NCBI RefSeq assembly: GCF_026914265.1
Contig: NC_069123.1
Location: 50,538,949-50,602,948, forward strand
Reading direction: 5' to 3'
Length of the DNA: 64,000 bases
Origin: Mya arenaria
Lineage: Eukaryota > Mollusca > Bivalvia > Myida > Myidae
Both the position numbers and the translations under genes were made by a program. The notes under the pieces were generated by a model, which searched no databases, had not been told where the DNA came from, and worked only from the letters and a program-made list of their open reading frames with translations. This document shows positions 1 through 12,000 of this stretch, one piece after another (position 1 is the first letter of the stretch; each line of letters starts with the position of its first letter).

Positions 1-687
1 AATTACACTCTTTCCCAAATGGTTTATAAACGTAATTATGCCTTTATCCTTATCCGAACCTACACGGCCATTATATATATATATATATATATATAATGCA
101 TAGCTTTTACACATTTCTATTAGACGTCTTCCAAAAGCATTGGTATACGTGTCACTGGAGGGTCGATCTGCTATTTTATCATCATCAAAAATACGATAAT
201 ATTCCTTAAACAATGGAACATTTCTATCTAAGTTAACCTTTTCTTGTTCATTACCAACACGAGCGTTTAAATCTCCCGATATGAGTATTTCATAATCGTT
301 AGTAGAATATATGCTAATAATTTCTTCAATAATTTCTATTCCTTTTACATTATCCTTTTTATATGCGGGCGGACTTTCAGTAGGGATATAAAGCGTCAGC
401 GATAATATGTCTTTCGATGTATTAAATAGTTCACGACTATATTTTAAGATAATTCCGTGTCGAAAATCATTATTAAGTCTTGAAACATATTTCACGATGG
501 TGTTTTTTACAAATATCACAACGCCGCCCATATTACGACCTTTGTTTTCAGATTTCCTTGCATGACATTCAAAGGGAGTATAACAAGAAAACTCATTTAA
601 ACATAATGATTCACAATCCCACGTTTCTAAAAGAGCAACAATGTCAAAACAAGTAATATAAGCAAAAATATAGGTCGTGTATAAAGC
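1..687 (-). pseudogene. LINE endonuclease domain, cut by the left edge
   Basis: This open frame has no useful start codon and reads as the N-terminal exonuclease/endonuclease/phosphatase domain of a non-LTR retrotransposon. In order it shows FDIVALLETW, GGVVIFVKN, a long LTLYIPTESPPAY segment, the metal-site motif GDLNARVG, then NGRV, DKDKGIITFINH and GKSVI just before the edge. This is the usual endonuclease of CR1/L2/Jockey-type LINEs, which nicks target DNA for target-primed reverse transcription. A microsatellite at 71-96 lengthens the frame with alternating Tyr-Ile codons without breaking it. Upstream, at about 690, a one-base frame change separates it from the 2A-bearing segment, so this copy is probably dead. 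The reverse transcriptase would lie left of the window. Confidence 0.85.
71..96. repeat. (AT)n microsatellite inside the LINE endonuclease frame
   Basis: About eleven AT dinucleotides interrupt the endonuclease between CKSYAL and NGRVGSDKDKG. The insertion keeps the frame and would encode alternating Tyr and Ile. Confidence 0.9.
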
Positions 688-1302
688 TTAACATTGCCAA
701 CAATATTCCATACTAAATACGAAATATGCGAATGAAAACTAGGGCCTCGGCCGAATTCCTAGTCGACCGGTAAGGTTTCCGTCGGGCTTTCGTGGTATGT
801 GGACATTGAGGTAAGGATATACTGCGTGTCAGGGTTCACATAAGGGCTTGGTGGCTGAAAATATCCTGGTGGTGTTGCTCCTCCTGCGGACGGGGATCTG
901 TCGTTAATAGGGCCTGGGTTGAGTTCTACATCGCCGGATAGCATAATAATCAACTTCGGGTACCACATGTAATAGACGCCAGTTGATGATGTACTTGTGA
1001 GGTGGAGTACTGTCCCTTGTATATCACAGTGTAACTGTACGTTAGATGATGCATAGCCATGTAAAGTTTGACGGCAAATGTACACAGTTTGAACTGTAAT
1101 CAGGGAAACTGTTAGCATAAGTACCTGTCACAAACGGGTAATACTTCTCTCTTGCAGATTTAATCTTCATAGCAGGCATGCTGAATACCCCTATCCGCGC
1201 TCTGTATGTAGCGAGTTCAACACCCATGATCAAACACCAAAATATGTGCAATAGCTTGGATGTTACAGAAAATGTACCCACAATTGCCCACCATACAATC
1301 AT
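688..1302 (-). mobile_element. LINE 5' coding segment with a 2A ribosome-skipping motif
   Basis: The frame at 759-1118 contains YPKLIIMLSGDVELNPGP (codons at 909-962), matching the 2A consensus D-V/I-E-x-N-P-G-P. A Pro/Ser-rich linker follows, then a stop at 759-761. The same frame continues past the stop through VWNIVGN at about 690-710, which resembles the start of the CR1 endonuclease, and then shifts frame into the endonuclease. Upstream, 1042-1302 in another frame has a hydrophobic stretch and ATYRARIGVFSMP. 2A peptides make the ribosome skip one peptide bond and are known at the N-terminus of ORF2 in some LINEs, including molluscan CR1-like ones. Here the motif is complete, but the element around it carries at least one stop and two frame changes. 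Confidence 0.8.
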
Positions 1303-3950
1303 ACAACTTGATTGGTATTGGCTTTAGGCAGGTACTGAAAACTAATCCGCTTTCAATTATCTATCACTGATATCACTGTTTTAGTGCCCAGAGCTATATA
1401 TCTACATGTAATTGACCATGATGAAAAAAACAATATTACCACTGCTCTATTGTTCCCATTGTTTATGAATGTTTTCATAATTAAACACATTTCCCTTATA
1501 AATGTCACATAAATTCTTACGCCATTTGAAAATCCTTTAATATATCCATATATCCACCAAATATAAGAATTCTCACTTGTATATATAACTTCCATTATAA
1601 TCTAGAATCATACTAGAGCACAAATATACGTCCGCTCACTAAGATGCATCAACAGTACGGATCAATCATATTCATTGTTTTTGTTTGTGTTCAGTAATAA
1701 GATCTAATAAAACTTTACCAATTACAGGTTCGTCTCTTTATTCTGTGGCTGAATCCCTCTTGAAGCACTGGTTTCTAAACAAAGACAATTACGTGTACAT
1801 CACGATTGATGAATAGTTTTAGTAGTCCTTTATTTGCATTCGAAAAGGTAAGAAGAGAGCCCTACTATCCCTACATGTTGCTCTTAACACTCGTTACCCT
1901 TCTTTTTTTCTTCTTCATCTTTTTTTAAATACTCCTACTTTTATCCCTACATTTTTGTTATTGGTCGCTTAAAAGCCTGTGTCTGTGGTAATATAATTTC
2001 AGTAGACGGAAGAAGTGAATGTTCAAATGGCTACTATTATCATTTTTTTATTGAAAACAACATATACCATTTCTGTTCTGCCAAGGAAATTTATCATGTA
2101 ACAATTTTGCAAACTTCTTCCATAACCGCAAGACTGACTCTTGTAAATTGCCATTCCCTGTCACTCACCTCTGAAGGAATTGCTTTTCCTCAAGCGACCA
2201 TCGAATTTGACGTTTCCCTCTCTGTTTAAAAATGAACAATTATCATTGATCAGAAACATACTTAGGGTCATCAGACTTAGACCCGTTCTGTTTCTGTCAG
2301 AAATTTGTCAGATTTCAGTTTTAGGAGTATGCGTCAATATCAATGAATCTCACAGTTCATTGTCATACAGAAATGAGAAAAAAATGTGTGCAAAACTCAG
2401 ACCGAACTTTCATACGGCTATAAAATGAAAAATTGTTTAATTACTTACAAGATACAAAATTTGGGGACCCAAACCAGATCTTAAGTCTTGCACTCCCGGG
2501 CTCTCTTCTTGTCAAACGCTGGTCACTGAGCAAATGTTAGTAAACTGTCAAATATACATACGAATACACCTATAATTTCACAATCCTTATTAAAAGTACA
2601 AAAAGGTTTATTAAACTACAAAAATTGAACTATAAATGTATCTTTATTATGACCCTATATGTAAAACACAGTGGCACATTCCTTATAGTATTTTATAATG
2701 GAATACACATTATTTTTTTTAATCATATCGATGAATAATGGCCGGATAAATGGAAGGAACTTACTTCTAGTGCACACGACTTTTTCTCTTGTCTCGCAGT
2801 TTTCCCTGTCCTGGGTGAGTATCTAAATCGGAACAGTACCTAAATATGGAACGCCCGTTATAAAAGCGTTTTTTCCGATAGTGATCAGTTTATTTACGAT
2901 TTTAATCAATATAGACGCTTGCCTTATATACAAGTTCCAAAGAACACGATACTCCGGTAAGAATTCCAAGTGCTGCTATCATTCAAAGATTTTCATGTTC
3001 AAATGACATTACATGGCACGCGGGGGAATGACTTCATGCCTGCCACAAATACAGCCTACTGGTACGGTCTGTATTTTTTTTACATAAATTGTCAAATTTA
3101 ACTGACAAAAACCTAGCTGGAAATAAAATAAATTATTAATTTACTGAAACAAAGTATGTAGCAAAAATATTAAAAGAATACATTTAAATAAATAATGGAT
3201 TAAAACTTTTCCATATTTAGGTACTCCGATGACAAAAATGGCAGTCCTTGAGCCTTGGTTAATAACGTACTTTTCATGCAGATTGGTAGTCTTGAAAAAT
3301 ACCATTTACATCAACCAATTGGTCTTGATTCCTAGTTTGCTGATGGAAAATTGTGTTGTTGTGGGGCAAGTCTAACTAAAAGTATTTCAAAAATAGTGCC
3401 GAAAGTTTTCCGATTTATGTACTTACCCAGTCGGTGTTGAGGAATCGCGTGTTCTCTTAGAATTGTCTTTCCCTGTTTTTCTAAACCGATTGTGTTTTTA
3501 TCATCACAATATCCACATTCAATGTATGTTTATGTAACTTGATATTAATCAAAATGAGGAATTCGATGAAAATAGTGCACAGTTGTTAATTTCTTCCAAT
3601 ATTGTATTAAACGGCTCTTCTAACGACATAGTTGTTTACATCTAAGGTTTTTACCTTATAGAATTTTGTAAAAGCAATGAATTTGTAATCAGAAATGGGC
3701 ATCATTTTCATGCAAATATGTTGATAGTTATACATGTAAAAATGCTTCTGTGACAGATTACATGGTGATCTTGAAGGACTGTTTAAAACTGTTTGGTCAC
3801 TTTGAAATTGCTGACTTTTGTCCATTGCTTTCATATGTTTACTGTTCTATTAACTTTTATTGTAAGTCAGTTCTGGTGGAAGAAAAAAAAGATCTGTATA
3901 TGAACTCATAAATGATTAGACATTAGCAAAAAAGCGAGTGTAATGCATTT
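1303..3950. other. Non-coding stretch, nothing recognised
   Basis: AT-rich sequence with only short random open frames. A pyrimidine-rich tract ending in CAG near 2801, followed 15 bases later by GTGAGT, looks like a tiny exon, but nothing supports its use. Confidence 0.5.
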
Positions 3951-3957
3951 TTAACTT

Positions 3958-4700
3958 ATTTAGATATGCAGAAAATGAATGATATTGAAAAGCTTCTTGA
4001 CAGTGGTCTCATTGTATTTCATAAAGAAAGAAAAAAAACATTGTTGTTTTTAAAAAGGAGATATTCTTAGTGCACCCACAAACACTACTTATGGAACTTA
4101 TGACAAAAATGTTAAGAAACCTGTGAAGAAATATTAAAAAAAAATGGTTTGCTGAAATCCAAACTCGTGACAGTCTAAAAAATAAAGGAGAAATGTTGTC
4201 CCCAGAAAATAGCTCTAGCTGTCTTGGTAAACTATTTACTACAATATTGATAGATTTACAACTTTTGAATAAATTGCTGTTAAAAATCAAGCTGGTTTCC
4301 GTACAAAAAAAAAACATGATATTTTTTTATCATAGATGCAGTTATAGTCAGTTTAATGTTAACACAATAAAACCAAACTATTCTGTGTATATATTGACTT
4401 AAGAAAGGCATTCGATTATATATGGCAGCCGGTCTTTGGATATAACTACAAATAAAATCAATGGGAAATTGTTAAATGATATAAAAATATGTATGGTGAT
4501 ATTAAATCATGTTTACTGCTGAATAACAACGCCACAAATTATTTTCAATGTTGTAACGGTGTTAAACAAGTAAAAGTAAGGGTGAAAATTAATCTCCTGT
4601 ATTTTTTTTAAATGATTTAGAGCATTATAAATGCTGTGGTAAATTCAGGCTTGATATTAATGTCTAGTGGCCTAGTCAGTGGTATAGGCGCCGGTTTTCT
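3958..4700 (+). pseudogene. Decayed LINE reverse transcriptase fragment (sense)
   Basis: Pieces of a reverse transcriptase can be read across several frames. They are SCLGKLFTTIL at about 4212-4245, a frame-changed NQAGFR at about 4288, and YIDLRKAFDYIW at about 4388-4424, which is the motif A block (usually F/Y-x-D-x-x-K-A-F-D-x-V-W). Further decayed sequence resembles the region leading to motif B. The order and spacing fit LINE ORF2, but stops and shifts are frequent, so this is an old relic. It is unrelated in sequence to the LINE at the left edge as far as can be seen. Confidence 0.65.
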
Positions 4701-4750
4701 ATTGTTTTCGTGGCTTTACCGGCGTGGCAACCAATAGACATTAGACCATC
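4655..4750. repeat. Short palindromic element with a tRNA-like head
   Basis: The ends TAATGTCTAGTGG and CCAATAGACATTA form near-perfect inverted repeats around about 70 bp. The left part, GGCCTAGTCAGTGGTATAGG, resembles a polymerase III A box. It could be a small MITE or the head of a SINE. A sequence ending in AAATAAATCTGTAATC about 230 bp downstream could be its tail. Confidence 0.4.
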
Positions 4751-7700
4751 ATTTCGATCATTTCGTTTGTTAGAAATTACCCGTTGTACAAAAATAAGTT
4801 TCTATATGAGTACATGTATATCAATTGTCTACGCAGATCTTATTTGTAATTTGTATTCCTAACATTTCTAACCATACAGCCTGGTTAATATGTATTATTG
4901 TTCTTTCACATGTTCATACATGTGTACACTAAGTCGTACTTTGTGATGAGAGTAAAATAAATCTGTAATCTATAAACTAATAGTCGGCATGAAAGACGAG
5001 CAAAATCGCTATGACCGGGCCGGTGGTAAATGCGGTCCTGCACGTGTTGTGTCCTGACTGTCATCGTCATCATGTTGCCTTCGGCGCCTTACAGCCCGCC
5101 ACGCCCAAGCCCTAAAATACAGGTGTTCACTTTGGCTACACTCACTCCCATGGGCGACTACATCAGGCGAAGAGTTTTGTTTTATTCAAAAGGGAATTGA
5201 TGATTCAATATTTCAAAGCTTTAACAAGGGACGTAATCCACCGACTATGGTAAAACTTCTGTGTCGCCTGTTGACCGAGTTGTCATACAGTTTTTTCCTC
5301 GGGTTTTACACAATCGTTAGATTTACATAGACCACTTACCCGAAATCGTTATTTATGCTGAGAAGTGCCACGGGGCAGCACTGGAATGGAAGTAAGGGAT
5401 TTCGAAAAGAACAAGGTCAGTCTGTCCCGCAGGGCCGGTGAAGCATTAAATTTTGACTCCGTTGTAAATTTAACCAACGTTGAAAATAAACCCTGACAAC
5501 ATTTCATAATTCATTTCTTTATCAAAACACGTATCTGAGATGCTGCTGAATGGATTCTAGAACTTTTAATTTTTTATAATAAAAGTGTACTGTTTATTGT
5601 ATAAGGTGCTTATTTTCACATTACATCTGAAATGAAACGATCAAGCGACTCAGATAACACTCTATCATATAATCGGATCCGCGGAGTTGAAATAATACAC
5701 TAATCTCAAATAAAGTAGTTCATTTTATGGCAGCTCGTTTAAGCTAAGACCAGGGTAAACAAACTACTAAGTTGTACTTTAAATACCAATGTTTTCAAAC
5801 AAGGGACCTATTTATTTCTAAAGTTGCCGTGTTTGATACCTATCAAGAAAAGTTGACAATGATTCATTAAGATACCTTAGTACTGTATCGCGTGACAAGT
5901 CACCAGAAATTGGACCTGTCAGAAAATATATCGCGGTTCAGAATATGTATTTTCAGCTGAATATTTGAATCGTTGACAGTTCACCTGTACTCATCAGTTT
6001 CCTGCCGCTGGTAAAGTTTATACATAGACACAACCTTGAGATTATGATCAGGCTCCATTTTCTCGACACTTTTTATGCTTTAGTAGCTTATTTCAATTAG
6101 CCAAAAACATACTGAAATTTTTTTGATGAATAAAAAACGGTTTATTGTAATGAGCATAAAGCTATTTCCAATTTAAAATAAAAAAACTCCTGAAGAAGTA
6201 AATATTACGAACATTAAAACATAAACAAATACTGAGTTTAACTTAATCTTGTTATAACGCACTGAAGAAGTTTCGAGAAATCGGAGCCAGTATACTTGAA
6301 CTCGATAAGGCGGGCATTTACATAGATTTATTAACATATTTTTGTTTTATATCTGAATCTAGGTAATGTTGTTCACTGTTCAGTCAGCACGCTTAAGGCA
6401 GAAGTGTTTAGTGGCTCATAGATTCAGACCAGGATGTATTACTAACACATGCATATAGAGACCAACTAATATGGCTTATCAGCGAAACATCAAGTAAGTG
6501 TAAAGTAATACTCAAATGGTTTTCTTTTACTCCGAACAGGTTAATGTCCTTTTAGCATTCGGAAAGAAACTGGCTGCATTTCTGTGTATATAAGATTCAA
6601 AACAAACAAACTCATTTTATACTCATAGTATAGTTTTGGAAGTCTTTCTATGTATAGTTTTTAACAACTACCCATTACGGCACGGAAAACTTTATTACGC
6701 CTTGGTGTCGTGAAGTAGAATGTTTTTACTTCAAAAACTGTAAGCTGCCATATTTTTTTTGCTATGCTACATCATAGTTTGTGTTTGTTTTATCAGTTTA
6801 TATTAATCAACTATGAAGATCAATTAATTGTTATTCAAATCTCCTATTTTTGTTTTTCTTTTCCTTTATAATTGTTTATCATCTAAGTTAAATAGTTGCG
6901 CAATGCTCATAAAAACCCATCTAAGGTGCATTTTAAGAACAGTTTCAATGTCTGAAACCTTTCAATTTAATCCAAACTAGGATAAACATTATACGGAGTA
7001 TGCCAATTATTTATTAAATAACATCCCGACAAAACAGTTTGAAATCTTGGAACTTTTATTTAGAAGTATTTGCTAGATTATTTTCAATGACCTAATAATG
7101 CGTTTGCGTGTTTTTGCTAAATAAATAGGTATGGATGTAGAAAACCCAAGTTTTGAATATACATTGTAATCATACCAGGAGACCCAGAACCGCAGTTTGA
7201 AGGGCTACATAAGGTACATTTAGAAATCTGGTCAGCGATGTCTGGGTAGAAAATCTTCCACGTGTTCCCTTCGGTCAACCATTTGGAATTACAAGAATTT
7301 GCATGATTTCCACCCAAAGAAGGTTCCAGTAGAATTATATCAAAATTGACCTAGTGCTTCAAATCCTTAACGCAAAAGTTTACGACGGTCGATGCACGAC
7401 GGACGTCATACGGTACATACCATACTGGCTTGATTGATGATGTTGACTGGGTAAATCTTATAAATAAAATAGATTATAATCACAATGTCATCTATCATAA
7501 GCAATTTCTTAACAGATGACCGTAGATTTTGGGGACGCATGATAATGGAGTTTTCGTGAAATTATCTAAAGGAAGGCATGATTTTGTTTAAGCTTTTTTC
7601 CCCATGGCGATAGGTCAAGTATAAAAACATACTAACTTTGAATTTCACTAACAAATCGCTCACATGAAATAATTTCTTTGATTTGGTAAGGATTTAAAAA

Positions 7701-8450
7701 AAACATGCTGTAATGCAATATTCTACGCTGACCTCACAATTACCATGGCAACCAGAGTTATGCAGAGTTATGAGAAGTTCCTAAGACGCTTAGTAAGATA
7801 GTTCGTTAAAAGCAACTATTGACGACGGGCGCTGAAAACTAATTACGACAAAAAGGTGCGTTCCACTTGTTTTGGGTCATATACAGGCAGACACTAATAT
7901 GTAACAACTATGAACTATTTTAAAACACAGCAGTAAACAGTATAAAACTAGGATAAGTTGTCAACTGGGTATTTTGCGGCTACTTTACACTTTTAATAGT
8001 TACCATTAGATATATATTATATCTTTTAGGAAAATGTAGACCAACCTCAAAGAAAGCCGATTGTATATAGTTGGGTGCAGCAGAGATTGTATAGAACTGT
8101 CGATTCTATCGTTTGATTCAAGTCAGCAGAAATGTATGATTGGTAAAAAAATATTCAATAATTATATAACCAATAAAATTGGACCTGTGGAAAACGTGTC
8201 CGAGTTTTGCTCATTTAATTTCAGTTTCAGTTCAATATGAACTAGGTATCAACTTCAGCGATAATTTACGACACAAATATCATATAGCCCAGTGCCCGAC
8301 AATTTACGGGCAATAAAAAGGACGGGGCCCGGGAGTCAAGAAGTCGTTTATGTGGACATTCACCTAAATCTGCCCTACCCGGCAAGGTCGGTGACCTCAA
8401 CAGGTCCATATTGACGATTATTCAGGGTTGAAAGCCACTTACAATGCATA
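4751..8450. other. Non-coding stretch upstream of the glutaminase gene
   Basis: No supportable gene. A GC-richer patch lies at about 5010-5160. The open frame at 7117-7317 (-) has no splice context or family resemblance. Confidence 0.5.
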
Positions 8451-8675
8451 TCACGCACTTATACAGTTATAAGGAATCTTAACGCTGTTTTGCGCAAACA
8501 TTTCCTCTTTGAGGTACGCAGATGCCACCTCGTATTCTTGCTCTGTGATGCTAGGAAGGGCTACCTCCTGATGCAGTCGTCCGTTCTGCATGCCGACCTG
8601 TTGTTGAAAGCCTGGTAAATGATACGGGCAATAAAACCCGCTGGCACAGCCTGATTTACGGCTTTTGTCCTTGGG
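8451..8675 (-). CDS. Unrecognised short open frame or isolated exon
   Basis: This 74-codon frame is clearly richer in GC than its surroundings and reads smoothly: SGCASGFYCPYHLPGFQQQ, then LPSITEQEYEVASAYLKEEM. A good acceptor (TTACCAG at about 8615) and a donor-like GTGCGTG at about 8452-8458 would allow use as an internal exon of about 155 bp. No neighbouring exon on this strand could be linked to it. It may be a lone exon of an unseen gene, a captured gene fragment or part of a mobile element. I do not recognise the family. Confidence 0.3.
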   Translation of the reverse strand, partial: PKDKSRKSGCASGFYCPYHLPGFQQQVGMQNGRLHQEVALPSITEQEYEVASAYLKEEMFAQNSVKIPYNCISA

Positions 8676-9060
8676 TTAGCTTAAGGAACATCGAGCTGTG
8701 AAATATTTATGGGTTTAATTAAATGGCACAATAAAACATATTATATACCTATTTGAAAGAAACGTAGTACATATAAGTACAGTTAAGTATAGGTTTAAGT
8801 AAACTAGTTAGATCATTTAACCAACGGTCTGTAGCCGATTTCTACCAATAGAAGTGGATCGTCCCTGCGCAGCGGATCTTTTTCATAAAAGATAAACTTA
8901 GATCATCAGTTTTTTTGACAGTGCGCTTCGTTATTGCCAAACCTCATCGGAATTATTGTGAATCCGTACAGTGCTCATTGCTAAAGACTTTCCTGGGTAT
9001 TACGTTGTTAAACCAGCACATATCCAGGAGACATACCAGTGCTGCCAGCAGTAGAGTGCG

Positions 9061-12000
9061 ATGGAGCCTAACCCGAAGCTATTGAAGCGACGGCCCTCCA
9101 ACCTCAAGGAATGGCAGGAGGGGCTCGAGTAAGTCAAGCACGTGTACAGCGTGCACACACTGCTCGTAATACCTGGAAACCAGAAGTGAAGTTTTATAAT
9201 TTAAAATTTTATCGGCAATATCGCCAGTAAATAAGCCAGTAAATAAGCCTTTGGATATGAACAAAAATAAAAGAATAATATGCACACAAATTTCAGAGTT
9301 GACACATAAAGAATGCACTTGACACAATTATAAATACTATACAAACGAAATATATCGTCGACTATTTCAACAATAGAACTTTGAAGCAGCTGCATCGATA
9401 CAAAGATCTTAAATGTTGTATTGTTTTAGGACATTATAAACAGAAATCTATTCGATGTACTCCATGATCTAGAAACATGGGGCAATCGTGTCCTATTTGT
9501 AAGAATTTATATGTATAATACAAGTACACCGGATACGAATATATTGAATAATTATCATTAAAATTAATTATATAAATAAATATTCAATTAAAATAATGAA
9601 TACATACATGTAGGAATCTTTTTTCACATGACACATTCGTATATTTTATTTATATTTGGATAATACGTTTGACCCTGCATATGTAGAGCGAAATGACGCC
9701 AATGTCAAGTTATAGTACACTAGTGTTAAACCTGTGGCAATAGCGTTATTAAGTACTGCGTTTTTATTCGGTATTTTTTTTTTCGACTCGGTGGAATTTT
9801 GCAGATTCGGATTTCAAAAAGGCGTAGCTGTTTGAAATCAAAATTAAATACGGACGTAGATGTCTGCAATAGTGAGAACATGTGTGTGTATTGTCTTAAC
9901 GATCAAGAAGAATGGAGCGAGTGACGCGAGTAGTCATTACGAGCCTCACACAATTTAAATTAGAGTCGGGGAACCAAGTTGTAAAAACGCAATTCTTAAC
10001 GATTAAGCATGACCGACTCCTTTTTCGAGGCCATTGGCGATCTCAGGGCTGTAAATGTAGATTATTATTATTAATGTCTGAAAATGGTGTTATCATTTTC
10101 AAAAAACTTGCAGAATTTACAGGAAGCATAAAACTCTCTTCAGTGGAATCATTTTGACAGTTATGTAAAATGTTCACATTTAAATCAAATGAGATACTTC
10201 CGTAATGAGGCCACATGATTGTTTTCAGATAACAGAAGAAAACTGCCTAAACTCGAAAAAGGGAGTGGCTACAATTCTAGTTGAACCCTTTCAATATATT
10301 TTAGCGCTGTTACAGCAAGAAATTAAAACAAACATTAACAAGTATACTCAAATTTGTTCTCTGACCCTACATTTTACCATGGCCGATTGCAACTACCAAC
10401 ATCAAACATCTGCCATTTGATGATTCTTACGAATTAAGTTATACATTGTATAGTTTAATGATACATGTATATCAGATGAACATTGACTGGAATCGTTTAA
10501 AATAAAGTTTAAAATGGATTCCGATCTTGGATCATATTTGGACAGATGTTGGTATACACTTTACCGTTCTCTTTCTTAGTCGTATCTTTCTAACATCTGA
10601 ATAAGTGCGTTCTGTATGTACTAACTTCGGAGATATGCGCATGTATGTATGGTTGTGTCGCTTGAGAGAACACTTGGCGTCCAGCATGAAGGCTCACCAA
10701 CGTAAAAAAGGTCTTATTGTTTCAGGGAGCTTCTGGCATCTGGGATGGAGGACTTCGAGGAGAAACTGTTCTCGTTCCTGTGCGACCACAACCACCTCGT
10801 CTCCATAGACAGGTTTAAGAACGTAAGTATAATCAAACTCGTTGTTAATAATATCAATTTTAATTTAAACAGAGCAAAACATGGAAGGAACCAGTTATAC
10901 AAGGTATCGAACTTCAAGCACCAATTGTTCAATTCTCGAACAGGCTTCGAAAATTTGTATATACAGTAACATATGTAATACTGGTCCAAGTCCGAAACAC
11001 TTCTAAAAGGTAAATATCAGATCTTAATACAATGCAGTTATTAACGTTTATGTATTTACCGATTTACGCTAAAAGTTGCATGGCTACTTACTGTGTACCT
11101 ATCTCTCTGCAGCTTTTGGATGAGACGGGCCTGCGGGAGATGGACTTCCGGCTGCGCGAGACGATGCGCAAGTTCCGGGCGGTTCTGGAGCGGCAGCTGA
11201 CGGACGAGCACGAGCTTCGTGGCCTTGTTGACAAAGACACATTCATCGAGTTCGTATTACTTACCGGATGCAATTCATCAAACGTACCCTATTCATAATC
11301 ATTCAGTATGAAGTGTGCCTCGAAGAAAACCGATGGTAACCACCCGTGTCACTTTCTCCGCTTCCATAGACCCAGTTAAGTTAGCTGAAAACGTCATAAA
11401 AAGACGTTCTAAATCTGAAAAATGTGCCAAACTGTTCATAGAATTCGGGCCTTCCGCGAATAGATTAACTAACTTCTGCATTTCCAGATTTGTTACTTCT
11501 CATGCTTACTTATTTATTTTGGCATGCACCTAAAACTGTGTGTGACGAATTTATAAATGTGTCTAAACCTAGGCTAAGATGTAGGGACTTATTTTGAATT
11601 AGTACCTCCCAAATTCATGTTTTTCGGCCGAAACAAATATGATTGGAACGCACTAGCCATTTTTTCATACATTATATTAAATTACGTGAACGGTTTTGAT
11701 GAAATCCTTGCTTGTGGTAAAAGTTGTACTGTTCACAATATGCATTAACTTGCAAATCCAGTGTGGCACAGAGAGCATCTCCCCAGCATGGTGACAGGTT
11801 CCTCCAAATCCTCCTTGTAGGTCAAACGCATCCTCTCCAATAGTACACAAAGGTTCTTGTTGATGTAACCGAAGATATTAGGCCGTGAAACAAAATCTTG
11901 AGAATAAAACACCTAATTGCTGTTTACGGGCTCTCTATCTTGTATAATCACCGTATCGGTTACAGCGTTAAAGACGGGTAAAAGAAATGCAAAAAGTAGG

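Noticed and set aside
759..1118. 2A motif as evidence of an integrated virus
   Set aside because: The downstream endonuclease and element context are those of a LINE, where 2A motifs are known; nothing viral was seen.
9079..9395. Minus-strand frames over glutaminase exon 1
   Set aside because: They overlap a well-supported exon antisense and extend into intron sequence.
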